Assembly (NCBI GenBank): GCA_000433635.1
Contig: HF997826.1
Coordinates: 1-23,478, forward strand
DNA: 23,478 nt
Origin: Ruminococcus sp. CAG:254
GTDB lineage: Bacteria > Bacillota > Clostridia > Oscillospirales > Ruminococcaceae
Reading direction: 5' to 3'
Shown here: positions 14,133-21,059 of the stretch, one piece after another
Layout of the letters: the number at the start of each line of letters is the position of its first letter
How positions within the stretch are numbered: position 1 is the stretch's first letter
Program-made: the position numbers and the translations under genes
Notes under the pieces: generated by a model
The model's database searches: none
The model's input: only the letters and a program-made list of their open reading frames with translations
What the model was told of the DNA's origin: nothing

Positions 14133-15458
14133 GTGTTTAAAACGCTGAGAGATGCTTGGAGTATCAAGGACATTCGCAAGAAGCTTTTGTACACATTATT
14201 CATGATCATTATTTTCCGTTTGGGCTGTTCCGTTGTTGTTCCGTTTCTGGATACATCCGTCGTTTCCGACTGGATGTCCCAGAAGGCAACCAACGGGAAC
14301 TTTCTCGAATATCTGGACATCTTAACAGGTGGTGCACTTTCGCAGGCAACCATCTTTTCGCTGTCCATTACCCCTTATATCAATGCGTCCATTATTATGC
14401 AGCTCCTGACTTACGCATTACCGCCGTTAGAGCGATTGCGGGATGAGGGCGAAGAAGGACAGAAAGTCTTGAATAAGATTACTGCTGCTGTGGCTTTGGC
14501 TTTGGCAGTGTTCATGTCCGTTGCATATTATTTGACCTTGAAAAACAGTATGAATGCTGTAAAGACGTATGACTCTACAGCTGCAAACGTGTTCGTAGGC
14601 ATTATCATTGTGCTTTGCTTCATCGCCGGTACTTGTATCGTTGTTTGGATGGGCAACCGGATCAATGATAACGGCATCGGCAACGGCATTTCGATGTTGT
14701 TGTTTGCTGGTATCCTCGCACGCTTCCCTACCATGATGGGTACACTGGTGGAACTCACCAAGGAAAACCCGCAGCGGTATTTCTTTGAATCTCTGGCAGT
14801 TCTGGTCATCTTCATTGCAATGATTACTTTCATTGTATTCATGAACAACTCCGAACGCCGGATTCCGATTCAGTATGCAAAACGTGTGGTTGGCAGAAAG
14901 CAGTATGGCGGTCAGTCCACTCACATTCCAGTGAAGGTTTGCATGAGCGGTGTTATGCCGATTATCTTTGCAATGTCCTTCATGTCTTTGCCGAGTACCA
15001 TCGAGCTGTTCAAGCCGATGTATGATGATCCGGTTGGCGGCTGGCAGAAGTTCTATAATGGATTCCTGACCTTCTTCCATACCAACAGCTGGGGTTATGC
15101 AGTGATTTATTTCGTTCTGATTATTGCATTTAACTACTTCTATGTATCCATGCAGTACAATCCGATTGAAATTGCAAACAATCTGCGGCAGAGCAACGGC
15201 GGTATCCCAGGCATTCGCCCGGGCAAGCCAACATCCGATTACATTCAGCGTGTCCTTTCTAAGATCACTTTGGTTGGTGCGTTCTTCCTCGGTATTATTG
15301 CAATCTTCCCGATTGCAATGAACAAGGCAGACCCGAACCTCAGTTCTTTGGCAATGGGCGGTACTACCATTCTGATCGTTGTCAGCGTGGCTTTGGAAAC
15401 AGTTCGTACATTGGAATCCGAAATGATGATGCGTCATCATAAGGGTTTCCTGGAATAA
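14133..15458 (+). CDS. secY: Protein translocase subunit SecY
   Basis: 441 aa, normal length; the channel-forming subunit of SecYEG in the cytoplasmic membrane, with about ten transmembrane segments. Family features include FRLGCSVVVPF in the first helix region, the SITPYINASIIMQLL block (TM2b plug region), QYAKRVVGRKQYGGQSTHIP in the cytoplasmic C4/C5 area, and NGGIPGIRPGKPT. The start is the GTG at 14133, using AGGTGAT (about 14121-14127). An ATG at 14131 is out of frame and stops after five codons. It exports the scaffoldins encoded downstream, among other substrates. Confidence 0.98.
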   Translation: MFKTLRDAWSIKDIRKKLLYTLFMIIIFRLGCSVVVPFLDTSVVSDWMSQKATNGNFLEYLDILTGGALSQATIFSLSITPYINASIIMQLLTYALPPLERLRDEGEEGQKVLNKITAAVALALAVFMSVAYYLTLKNSMNAVKTYDSTAANVFVGIIIVLCFIAGTCIVVWMGNRINDNGIGNGISMLLFAGILARFPTMMGTLVELTKENPQRYFFESLAVLVIFIAMITFIVFMNNSERRIPIQYAKRVVGRKQYGGQSTHIPVKVCMSGVMPIIFAMSFMSLPSTIELFKPMYDDPVGGWQKFYNGFLTFFHTNSWGYAVIYFVLIIAFNYFYVSMQYNPIEIANNLRQSNGGIPGIRPGKPTSDYIQRVLSKITLVGAFFLGIIAIFPIAMNKADPNLSSLAMGGTTILIVVSVALETVRTLESEMMMRHHKGFLE

Positions 15459-15471
15459 GGAGGATATCCCC

Positions 15472-16104
15472 ATGAATTTGATTCTTTTAGGAGCTCCGGG
15501 TGCTGGAAAAGGCACTCAGGCAGAGGTCATTTCAGAAGCATTGTCCATTCCGCAGATTTCCACTGGCAACATGCTGCGGGAAGCGGTGAAGAATGGTACC
15601 GAATACGGGCTGAAAGCAAAAGCAGCTATGGACAGCGGTGCATTGGTTTCCGATGAAATCGTCATCGGAATCCTGAAAGACCGCATCGCACAGCCAGACT
15701 GCAAGAACGGATTTATTTTGGACGGCTTTCCGAGAACCGTCCCGCAGGCGGAAGCACTCGACAAGATGGGCGTTACCATCGACAAGGTGCTGGAAATCTA
15801 TGTACCGGACGAAACCATTAAAGAACGGGTCTCCGGCAGAAGAGTCTGCGAAGGATGCGGTGCATCTTATCACATTAAGTATAAGCCGACAAAGGTAGAG
15901 GGCGTTTGCGATAAGTGCGGTGCGGCAACTGTGATCCGCAAGGATGACAAGCCGGAAACCGTTCTCGATCGGCTCGCTGTTTACCACGCTCAGACTGAAC
16001 CGCTGAAGGATTACTATGCAAAGCAGGGGAAGCTGGATACGGTTGTTGGACAGGAAGAGTTGTCGGATACAACGAAGCTGACATTAGCAGCAGTAGGTGC
16101 GTAA
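15472..16104 (+). CDS. adk: Adenylate kinase, zinc-LID type
   Basis: 210 aa. It catalyses ATP + AMP = 2 ADP in the cytosol. The P-loop GAPGAGKGT is at residues 7-15. The AMP site contains STGNMLREA and LDGFPRT. The LID has four cysteines, C126, C129, C146 and C149, which bind structural zinc as in many Gram-positive enzymes. AGGAGG lies 8 nt before the ATG. secY-adk-map is a conserved order. Only 3 nt separate its stop from map. Confidence 0.98.
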   Translation: MNLILLGAPGAGKGTQAEVISEALSIPQISTGNMLREAVKNGTEYGLKAKAAMDSGALVSDEIVIGILKDRIAQPDCKNGFILDGFPRTVPQAEALDKMGVTIDKVLEIYVPDETIKERVSGRRVCEGCGASYHIKYKPTKVEGVCDKCGAATVIRKDDKPETVLDRLAVYHAQTEPLKDYYAKQGKLDTVVGQEELSDTTKLTLAAVGA

Positions 16105-16107
16105 TCA

Positions 16108-16857
16108 ATGATTACAATTAAATCCAGAAGCGATCTGGAAAAACTGAGAGAAGCGGGACGTGTTGCCGCACAGGCACTGGAACTTGCAGGAAAATCCATC
16201 CATCCGGGGATGACAACTCACCAGTTGGATAAGATTCTGCATGATTTCATTGTTCACAGCGGTGCGACCCCGACGTTTCTCGGATACGGCGGGTTTCCCG
16301 CAAGTGCGTGTATCTCCATCAATGAAGAAATCATTCACGGCATTCCAAGTCGGCATCGTGTGATCAAAGCCGGCGACATCGTCAGCGTAGACGTTGGGGC
16401 AACTTTGAACGGTTTCGTTGGAGATAATGCCGCTACGTTTCCGGTTGGAGATGTTTCGCAGGAAGCACTGGATTTGCTGGCGGTAACAAAGGCAAGTCTG
16501 TTTGAAGCCATTGCAGCGGCACAGGTCGGTGCAAGACTTGGTGACGTTTGTCATGCAGTGGAAGCATATTGTTCCGAACGGGGCTATGGCATTGTTCGGG
16601 AATATTGCGGCCACGGAATCGGACGGGAAATGCACGAAGATCCGGAAGTTCCGAATTACGGAAAGCCGGGACATGGTGTGCGTCTGATGCCGGGTATGAC
16701 ATTCTGCATTGAACCCATGATCAATCAGAAAGGCGATGCCGTTCGGGTTCTGAAGGATGGCTGGACGGTTGTGACCGCTAACGGCAGTCTTTCCGCCCAT
16801 TTCGAACATGAGATTGCAGTCACAAAGGATGGCCCAGTCATTTTGACACGGCCATAA
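16108..16857 (+). CDS. map: Methionine aminopeptidase, type I
   Basis: 249 aa, normal for bacterial type Ia. It removes N-terminal Met from nascent proteins at the ribosome exit. The metal ligands match the E. coli enzyme: D95, D106, H169, E202 and E233, with the catalytic H77 in IHGIPS. It lacks the N-terminal zinc-finger or SH3-binding extension of other subclasses. A weak AGGTG site lies inside the end of adk, and the 3-nt gap suggests coupled translation. Confidence 0.97.
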   Translation: MITIKSRSDLEKLREAGRVAAQALELAGKSIHPGMTTHQLDKILHDFIVHSGATPTFLGYGGFPASACISINEEIIHGIPSRHRVIKAGDIVSVDVGATLNGFVGDNAATFPVGDVSQEALDLLAVTKASLFEAIAAAQVGARLGDVCHAVEAYCSERGYGIVREYCGHGIGREMHEDPEVPNYGKPGHGVRLMPGMTFCIEPMINQKGDAVRVLKDGWTVVTANGSLSAHFEHEIAVTKDGPVILTRP

Positions 16858-16870
16858 CGGAGGAAACTGT

Positions 16871-17113
16871 ATGGAATGGCAGCAGGGCAGCATCGTGCTT
16901 GCAACTGCCGGTCGGGATGCAGGGATGTATTTTGTGGTTGTCGCAGCCGATGAACACTTCGTCTGGCTGGCAAACGGCAAACGCAGAACCCTTGCAAATC
17001 CGAAACGGAAGAACAAAAAACATGTACAGCAAACCGCTACTGTGATTGCTCTGACATCATGGACGGATAAACGGCTTCGTACATGGCTGAACGAATTTGC
17101 AGCCGCACAATAG
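16871..17113 (+). CDS. KOW-domain RNA-binding protein (L14e/L6e/L27e-like)
   Basis: 80 aa. The first ~40 residues fit a KOW domain: QGSIVLATAGRDAGMYFVV, then VWLANGKRRTL. The following stretch is basic (NPKRKNKKH), and a short Trp-containing helical C-terminus ends it. It resembles the small Firmicutes proteins annotated as ribosomal L14E/L6E/L27E-like, which lie between map and infA. The operon position and basic KOW fold point to a ribosome- or RNA-associated role, but its function is not established to my knowledge. GGAGG lies 8 nt before the ATG. Confidence 0.85.
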   Translation: MEWQQGSIVLATAGRDAGMYFVVVAADEHFVWLANGKRRTLANPKRKNKKHVQQTATVIALTSWTDKRLRTWLNEFAAAQ

Positions 17114-17137
17114 AACCCAATCAGGGAGGGTATCAAC

Positions 17138-17356
17138 GTGTCAAAAGAAGATATGATTGAAGTGGAAGGCGTTGTTCTGGAATCCCTTCCGAACGCCATG
17201 TTCAAGGTGGAGTTACAGAACAAGCACGTGATTCTGGCGCATGTGTCCGGAAGACTGCGGATGAATTATATCCGAATTGTGCCGGGCGATAAGGTAACGG
17301 TAGAAATGTCACCCTATGATTTGACAAAGGGTCGGATTACTTGGAGAGCAAAGTAA
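17138..17356 (+). CDS. infA: Translation initiation factor IF-1
   Basis: 72 aa, exactly the usual length, from a GTG start with GGGAGGG upstream. IF-1 is an S1/OB-fold protein that occupies the 30S A site during initiation. Canonical segments are SKEDMIEVEGVV, LPNAMFKVEL, HVSGRLRMNYIRI, GDKVTVEMSPYDLTKGRITWR. The order map-KOW-infA-rpmJ-rpsM is typical of Clostridia. Confidence 0.98.
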   Translation: MSKEDMIEVEGVVLESLPNAMFKVELQNKHVILAHVSGRLRMNYIRIVPGDKVTVEMSPYDLTKGRITWRAK

Positions 17357-17404
17357 GACGGCAGAAGCAAAGGAAACGGTTTATCTGATAAGGAGGTAAA
17401 ACCA

Positions 17405-17518
<114 letters not shown>

Positions 17519-17551
17519 TGCTTTGAACTTTTAAATGGAGGTGCGATTAGA

Positions 17552-17920
17552 ATGGCAAGAATAGCAGGTATTGACCTTCCGAAGAATAAGCGGGTACAGA
17601 TTGGCTTGACTTATATCTATGGAATCGGTCGCAGCACAGCAGACGAAATCCTCGCTCGTACCGGTGTCAATCCGGATGTTCGGGTAAAGGATCTGTCTGA
17701 AGAAGACGTTGCAAAGCTGCGTGACGATATCGACAAGCACTGCATCGTTGAGGGCGACCTGAGAAGAAATGTCGCAATGGATATCAAGCGTCTGGTTGAA
17801 ATCGGTTGCTACAGAGGCGTTCGTCATCGGAAGGGTCTGCCGGTTCGTGGTCAGCGGACAAAGACCAATGCAAGAACACGCAAGGGTCCGGTAAAGACCA
17901 TCGCAAATAAGAAGAAGTAA
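17552..17920 (+). CDS. rpsM: 30S ribosomal protein S13
   Basis: 122 aa, normal length. S13 lies in the 30S head and forms bridges to L5 and the P-site tRNA. ARIAGIDLPKNKRV at the N-terminus, the helix-hairpin-helix YGIGRSTADEIL, and the C-terminal RHRKGLPVRGQRTKTNARTRKG in outline are diagnostic. TGGAGGTG lies about 9 nt upstream. It opens the alpha-type segment. Confidence 0.98.
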   Translation: MARIAGIDLPKNKRVQIGLTYIYGIGRSTADEILARTGVNPDVRVKDLSEEDVAKLRDDIDKHCIVEGDLRRNVAMDIKRLVEIGCYRGVRHRKGLPVRGQRTKTNARTRKGPVKTIANKKK

Positions 17921-17932
17921 GGAGGGGTCGTT

Positions 17933-18334
17933 TTGGCACAGCAGAAGGGAAAGAAGGTTGTGATCAGACGCCGGAGAGAACGGAAGAACATCGAAAACGG
18001 CGCAGTACACATCCAGTCTACATTCAACAACACCATCGTTACCATTACCGATACACAGGGTAATGCAATCAGCTGGGCAAGTTCTGGCGGACTCGGCTTC
18101 AGAGGCTCCAGAAAGTCTACTCCGTTCGCAGCACAGACCGCAGCAGAAACCGCTGCAAAGGCTGCTATGGAACACGGACTCAAGAGCGTAGAAGTTTATG
18201 TAAAGGGACCGGGTGCCGGCAGAGAAGCAGCCATCCGTGCTTTGCAGACGGTTGGTCTGGAAGTCAAGATGATCAAGGACGTTACACCGATTCCGCATAA
18301 CGGTTGCCGTCCGCCGAAGAGACGTCGTGTCTAA
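17933..18334 (+). CDS. rpsK: 30S ribosomal protein S11
   Basis: 133 aa from a TTG start, with AAGGAGGGG upstream. S11 is part of the 30S platform and lines the mRNA exit/E site. Family features are HIQSTFNNTIVTITDTQGN, SSGGLGFRGSRKSTPFAAQ in outline, GPGAGREAAIRAL, and the C-terminal HNGCRPPKRRRV. Confidence 0.98.
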   Translation: MAQQKGKKVVIRRRRERKNIENGAVHIQSTFNNTIVTITDTQGNAISWASSGGLGFRGSRKSTPFAAQTAAETAAKAAMEHGLKSVEVYVKGPGAGREAAIRALQTVGLEVKMIKDVTPIPHNGCRPPKRRRV

Positions 18335-18355
18335 TCATACAGGAGGTGTAAAGAA

Positions 18356-18952
18356 ATGGCAGTAAGCAGAGAACCAATCCTGAAACGGTGCAGATATTTG
18401 GGCATCAGCCCGATGGTAATGGGCATCTCCAAGGAATCCAACCGGAATCCGGGTGCCAACAACCGCAAGAAGCTGTCGGAATACGGCATGCAGCTGAAGG
18501 AAAAGCAGAAGCTGAAGTTCATCTATGGCGTTGGCGAAAAGCAGTTCTATCACTACTTTGAAATCGCTACCAAGATGGAAGGTAAGGCTGGTGACAACCT
18601 GGTTACCTGTCTGGAAAGCAGACTGGATTCTGTTGTTTTCCGTATGGGTCTGGCTCTGACCAGAAGAGAAGCAAGACAGCTTGTTACGCATAAGCATTTT
18701 ACAGTAAACGGCGTAAGAGTGGATATTCCGTCTTATCGTGTGAAGGTCGGCGATGTAATCGCTCTGCACGATACCAGCAAGAGCAGCCAGAAGTTCAAGG
18801 ACGTTGTAGAACAGACTGCTGACCGTACGGTTCCGCTGTGGCTGGATGTAAATAAGGAAGCTTTCAGTGCAACTGTTACCCGGATGCCGGTACCGGAAGA
18901 TCTGGATTACGAAGTAGCAGCACATCTGATTGTCGAATTGTACTCCAAGTAA
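18356..18952 (+). CDS. rpsD: 30S ribosomal protein S4
   Basis: 198 aa, normal length. S4 initiates assembly of the 30S body, and in many bacteria represses its own operon. The N-terminus lacks the CxxC zinc motif seen in some S4 proteins. The S4 RNA-binding domain (about residues 90-150) contains RLDSVVFRMGLALTRREARQ and VTHKHFTVNG. It is placed between rpsK and rpoA, the Clostridia and E. coli arrangement; in B. subtilis it is elsewhere. The AGGAGGTG site precedes the ATG. Confidence 0.98.
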   Translation: MAVSREPILKRCRYLGISPMVMGISKESNRNPGANNRKKLSEYGMQLKEKQKLKFIYGVGEKQFYHYFEIATKMEGKAGDNLVTCLESRLDSVVFRMGLALTRREARQLVTHKHFTVNGVRVDIPSYRVKVGDVIALHDTSKSSQKFKDVVEQTADRTVPLWLDVNKEAFSATVTRMPVPEDLDYEVAAHLIVELYSK

Positions 18953-19018
18953 TGCCGATTATCCGCATAAGACGAAGAAACAAAAGACTAAGCGAATGCG
19001 TAATAGGAGGGTGCTTTT

Positions 19019-19972
19019 ATGCTGGAGAAAATTGAAAAGCCGGAACTTGAGACAGTCGAACTGCGGAGTGACGGAAAGTACGGTAAGTTCGTTTTAGCAC
19101 CACTGGAACGTGGCTACGGAACCACACTTGGTAATAGCCTGCGGCGTGTGCTGCTCTCCTCGCTGCCCGGTGTCGCAGTCAACTCCGTAAAAATTGACGG
19201 CGTACACCATGAACTGTCTACGATCCCTGGCGTAAAAGAGGACGTAACAGAAATCATTCTGAGTCTTAAGGGTCTTACGGCAAAGCTGTACGGAGACGGG
19301 CCGAAGACAATCTATATTGAAGCAGAAGGCGAATGCGAAGTTACTGCCGGCGATATCAAAACCGATTCCGAAGTCAACATCCTCGACCCAGGCATGCACA
19401 TTGCAACCCTGGGAAAAGATGCAAAGCTTTATATGGAAATCGTCATCGACCGGGGCAGAGGCTATGTGTCTGCGGAACGCAATAAGCAAATGATAAATTC
19501 GCCCATTGATGTGATCGCAGTTGACAGTATTTATACTCCTGTATTAAAGGTAAATTATCAGGTCGAGGACACACGGCTTGGACAGGTTACCGATTATGAT
19601 AAGCTGACCCTGGAGGTTTGGACAGACGGTACGATCTCTGCAAAGGAAGCAATATCACAGGCAGCCAATCTCCTCAACGAGCATCTGAAACTGTTTGTCG
19701 ATCTCTCCGATGAATCGAGCATAACGGAAGTTCTTGTGGAAAAGAACGAGAAAGGTAAGGAAAAGATCCTGGAGATGACCATTGAGGAACTTGACTTATC
19801 AGTGCGGTCCTTCAACTGCTTGAAGCGTGCGGGCATCAATACGGTAGACGATCTGATCAATAAGTCCGAGGAAGAAATGATGAAGGTTCGGAATCTCGGC
19901 AAGAAATCATTTGACGAAGTGCGGGAAAAACTGCAGTCACTGGGGTTTGACCTGTCTTCTGACGAAGACTGA
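19019..19972 (+). CDS. rpoA: DNA-directed RNA polymerase alpha subunit
   Basis: 317 aa, normal length. Alpha dimerises to nucleate RNA polymerase, and its C-terminal domain binds UP elements and activators. The N-terminal domain (about 1-230) has LERGYGTTLGNSLRRVLLSSLPG and later TDGTISAKEAI. The C-terminal domain (about 245-310) has SVRSFNCLKRAGI with R263, which corresponds to E. coli R265 that contacts DNA, and NLGKKSFDEV. AGGAGGG lies about 9 nt upstream. A 7-bp hairpin follows in the gap to rplQ. Confidence 0.98.
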   Translation: MLEKIEKPELETVELRSDGKYGKFVLAPLERGYGTTLGNSLRRVLLSSLPGVAVNSVKIDGVHHELSTIPGVKEDVTEIILSLKGLTAKLYGDGPKTIYIEAEGECEVTAGDIKTDSEVNILDPGMHIATLGKDAKLYMEIVIDRGRGYVSAERNKQMINSPIDVIAVDSIYTPVLKVNYQVEDTRLGQVTDYDKLTLEVWTDGTISAKEAISQAANLLNEHLKLFVDLSDESSITEVLVEKNEKGKEKILEMTIEELDLSVRSFNCLKRAGINTVDDLINKSEEEMMKVRNLGKKSFDEVREKLQSLGFDLSSDED

Positions 19973-19988
19973 AACGAAGAACAAGGAA

Positions 19989-20009
19989 CATGATAGCGTG
20001 CTTATCATG
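19989..20009 (+). other. Hairpin in the rpoA-rplQ gap
   Basis: CATGATA (19989-19995) pairs perfectly with TATCATG (20003-20009) around a 7-nt loop. There is no T-run, and rplQ starts 24 nt further on. Possibly an mRNA stability or processing element. Confidence 0.35.
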
Positions 20010-20032
20010 CAACGATAAAGGAGTGAAACACG

Positions 20033-20374
20033 ATGCCGGGTAGCAGAAAACTGGGCAGAACAACCGACCACAGAAAGGCTATGCTGCGTGCAATGGTTAC
20101 TTTCCTGTTGGAAAACGGACAGATTGAAACCACCGTTACACGTGCAAAGGAAGTACGTGCGGTTGCAGAAAAGATGATCACCATCGCAAAGACCAACGAC
20201 TTACATTCGAAGCGTCAGGTTATGGCATATGTCACAAAGGAAAGCGTTGCCAAGAAGCTGTTCGATGAAATCGCACCGAACTATGCAGATCGGCAGGGCG
20301 GCTATACCAGAATCATTAAGACCGGCCCACGTCGTGGGGATGCGGCTGAAATGGCTCTGATTCAGCTGGTATAA
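20033..20374 (+). CDS. rplQ: 50S ribosomal protein L17
   Basis: 113 aa, close to the usual length for Firmicutes. L17 binds 23S rRNA near the tunnel exit. The N-terminus PGSRKLGRTTDHRKAMLRAM, the ENGQIETTVTRAKEVR segment, and the C-terminal GGYTRIIKTGPRRGDAAEMALIQLV in outline are diagnostic. AAAGGAG precedes the ATG. It ends the ribosomal cluster; a hairpin and a terminator follow. Confidence 0.98.
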   Translation: MPGSRKLGRTTDHRKAMLRAMVTFLLENGQIETTVTRAKEVRAVAEKMITIAKTNDLHSKRQVMAYVTKESVAKKLFDEIAPNYADRQGGYTRIIKTGPRRGDAAEMALIQLV

Positions 20375-20391
20375 AACCAATTAAATCCATT

Positions 20392-20408
20392 CAGCGGATA
20401 TTCCGCTG
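20392..20408 (+). other. Perfect 7-bp hairpin after rplQ
   Basis: CAGCGGA (20392-20398) pairs with TCCGCTG (20402-20408) around a TAT loop, just before the terminator. It may protect the 3' end or assist termination. Confidence 0.4.
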
Positions 20409-20415
20409 CTGCAAG

Positions 20416-20457
20416 AGGCATGGCAGATTCATTTCTGCTATGCCTTTTTCGCTTTTT
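20416..20457 (+). terminator. Rho-independent terminator of the S10-spc-alpha operon
   Basis: AGGCATGGCAG (20416-20426) pairs with CTGCTATGCCT (20435-20445) with one G-T pair around an 8-nt loop, followed by TTTTT, CGC and TTTTT. It is the first clear terminator after the ribosomal promoter and leader attenuator. Confidence 0.8.
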
Positions 20458-20533
20458 AGAACTTGTTTTTGGTCAAAACGACCAGAAAACATGAAAACAT
20501 TTATGTATTTTTACTAAAAATTCAAGTTTTCTC

Positions 20534-20562
20534 TTTACATTTGTTCCTCATTACGGTATAAT
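20534..20562 (+). promoter_or_regulatory. Strong promoter with no clear gene
   Basis: TTTACA (20534-20539), 17-bp spacer, TATAAT (20557-20562). Transcription should start near 20569. It reads into a 490-bp region with no convincing gene before the cohesin gene at 21060. It may drive a small RNA, the 37-aa ORF at 20680, or a long leader of the cohesin gene. Confidence 0.65.
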
Positions 20563-20568
20563 AAATAT

Positions 20569-20655
20569 GTGCGTTGCAGACACATTTCTTATGTTGCGGC
20601 GGAGAAACTGCTTGAACATGAGGACGCAGGCTGTCTTTCTGCGTGATTTGTTTTG
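20569..20655 (+). ncRNA. Candidate small RNA or leader segment
   Basis: Downstream of the promoter at 20534-20562 the transcript can fold into two hairpins. One is ATGTT...AACAT with an inner GCGG/CTGC. The other is ACGCAG/CTGCGT (about 20622-20642), followed by the T-rich GATTTGTTTT, a weak terminator. The predicted RNA would be about 85 nt. It does not match a riboswitch or known small RNA that I can recognise. Structural evidence only. Confidence 0.3.
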
Positions 20656-20679
20656 GAAATGGGGAGGGCGATAACGTCA

Positions 20680-20793
20680 ATGAAAAAAACTGCCGGTGAA
20701 ACGGCGGAACGGCTTGCAGAATATGCAGTGATACACTTGGGGAAGTGCTGGAATCATGGCATAAAATCGTTTCGCAGACGTTCTTGTTTTTGA
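20680..20793 (+). CDS. Candidate 37-aa small protein (unsupported function)
   Basis: An ATG preceded by GGGGAGGG (20661-20668) at slightly long spacing opens a 37-codon frame: MKKTAGETAERLAEYAVIHL followed by a Cys- and Arg-containing tail ending in RRRSCF. It lies on the transcript predicted from 20534-20562. I do not recognise it; the residue mix is not strongly protein-like. It could be a leader peptide, a remnant, or chance. Confidence 0.2.
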   Translation: MKKTAGETAERLAEYAVIHLGKCWNHGIKSFRRRSCF

Positions 20794-20794
20794 G

Positions 20795-20819
20795 GAATTT
20801 CGTATGAATCTCGAAATTC
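20795..20819 (+). other. Perfect 8-bp inverted repeat
   Basis: GAATTTCG (20795-20802) and CGAAATTC (20812-20819) with a 9-nt loop. It may be a hairpin at the 3' end of the transcript from 20569 or a protein-binding site. There is no T-run directly after it, although a run of T precedes it. Confidence 0.4.
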
Positions 20820-20844
20820 GTGCAGGATGCCCTTGTTCTTTGGT

Positions 20845-20888
20845 AATTTGTACAATTTCACCAACGGTTCTTGTTGGAATTTGTACAA
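20845..20888 (+). promoter_or_regulatory. Paired operator-like palindromes upstream of the cohesin promoter
   Basis: AATTTGTACAA occurs at 20845-20855 and again at 20878-20888, 33 bp apart (about three helical turns). Each contains the palindrome TTGTACAA, and the second extends to TTTGTACAAA. The second copy ends 16 bp before the -35 box at 20905. Between them CCAAC/GTTGG forms a short inverted repeat. The arrangement fits cooperative binding of a dimeric regulator; the regulator is unknown. Confidence 0.55.
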
Positions 20889-20904
20889 AAACTTTGAATA
20901 TGTA

Positions 20905-20933
20905 TTGACATTTCTGTGGGAATATTCTATAAT
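20905..20933 (+). promoter_or_regulatory. Consensus promoter of the scaffoldin genes
   Basis: TTGACA (20905-20910), 17-bp spacer, TATAAT (20928-20933): a perfect sigma-A consensus. The predicted start is near 20940, giving an untranslated leader of about 120 nt. That leader contains a GTATGC (21011-21016)/GCATAC (21034-21039) hairpin shortly before the AAGGAGG site (21047-21053). Confidence 0.85.
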
Positions 20934-21059
20934 AGTACTAATTCCATTAGGGGCTTTTCATGTGCTCTGAAAAATACGAGAATGTATTGAACTTTATTTC
21001 ATCGGGAAAGGTATGCGGCCATCGCAAGGGCTTGCATACGAGAAAGAAGGAGGAAAACA

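Noticed and set aside
14131..14148. ATG overlapping the rplO stop as the secY start
   Set aside because: That frame stops after five codons; the correct frame starts with GTG at 14133.
20591..20655. c-di-GMP riboswitch, suggested by a GGACGC string
   Set aside because: The conserved CAAACC and GGGACGCAAAGCC elements of the GEMM-I class are missing.
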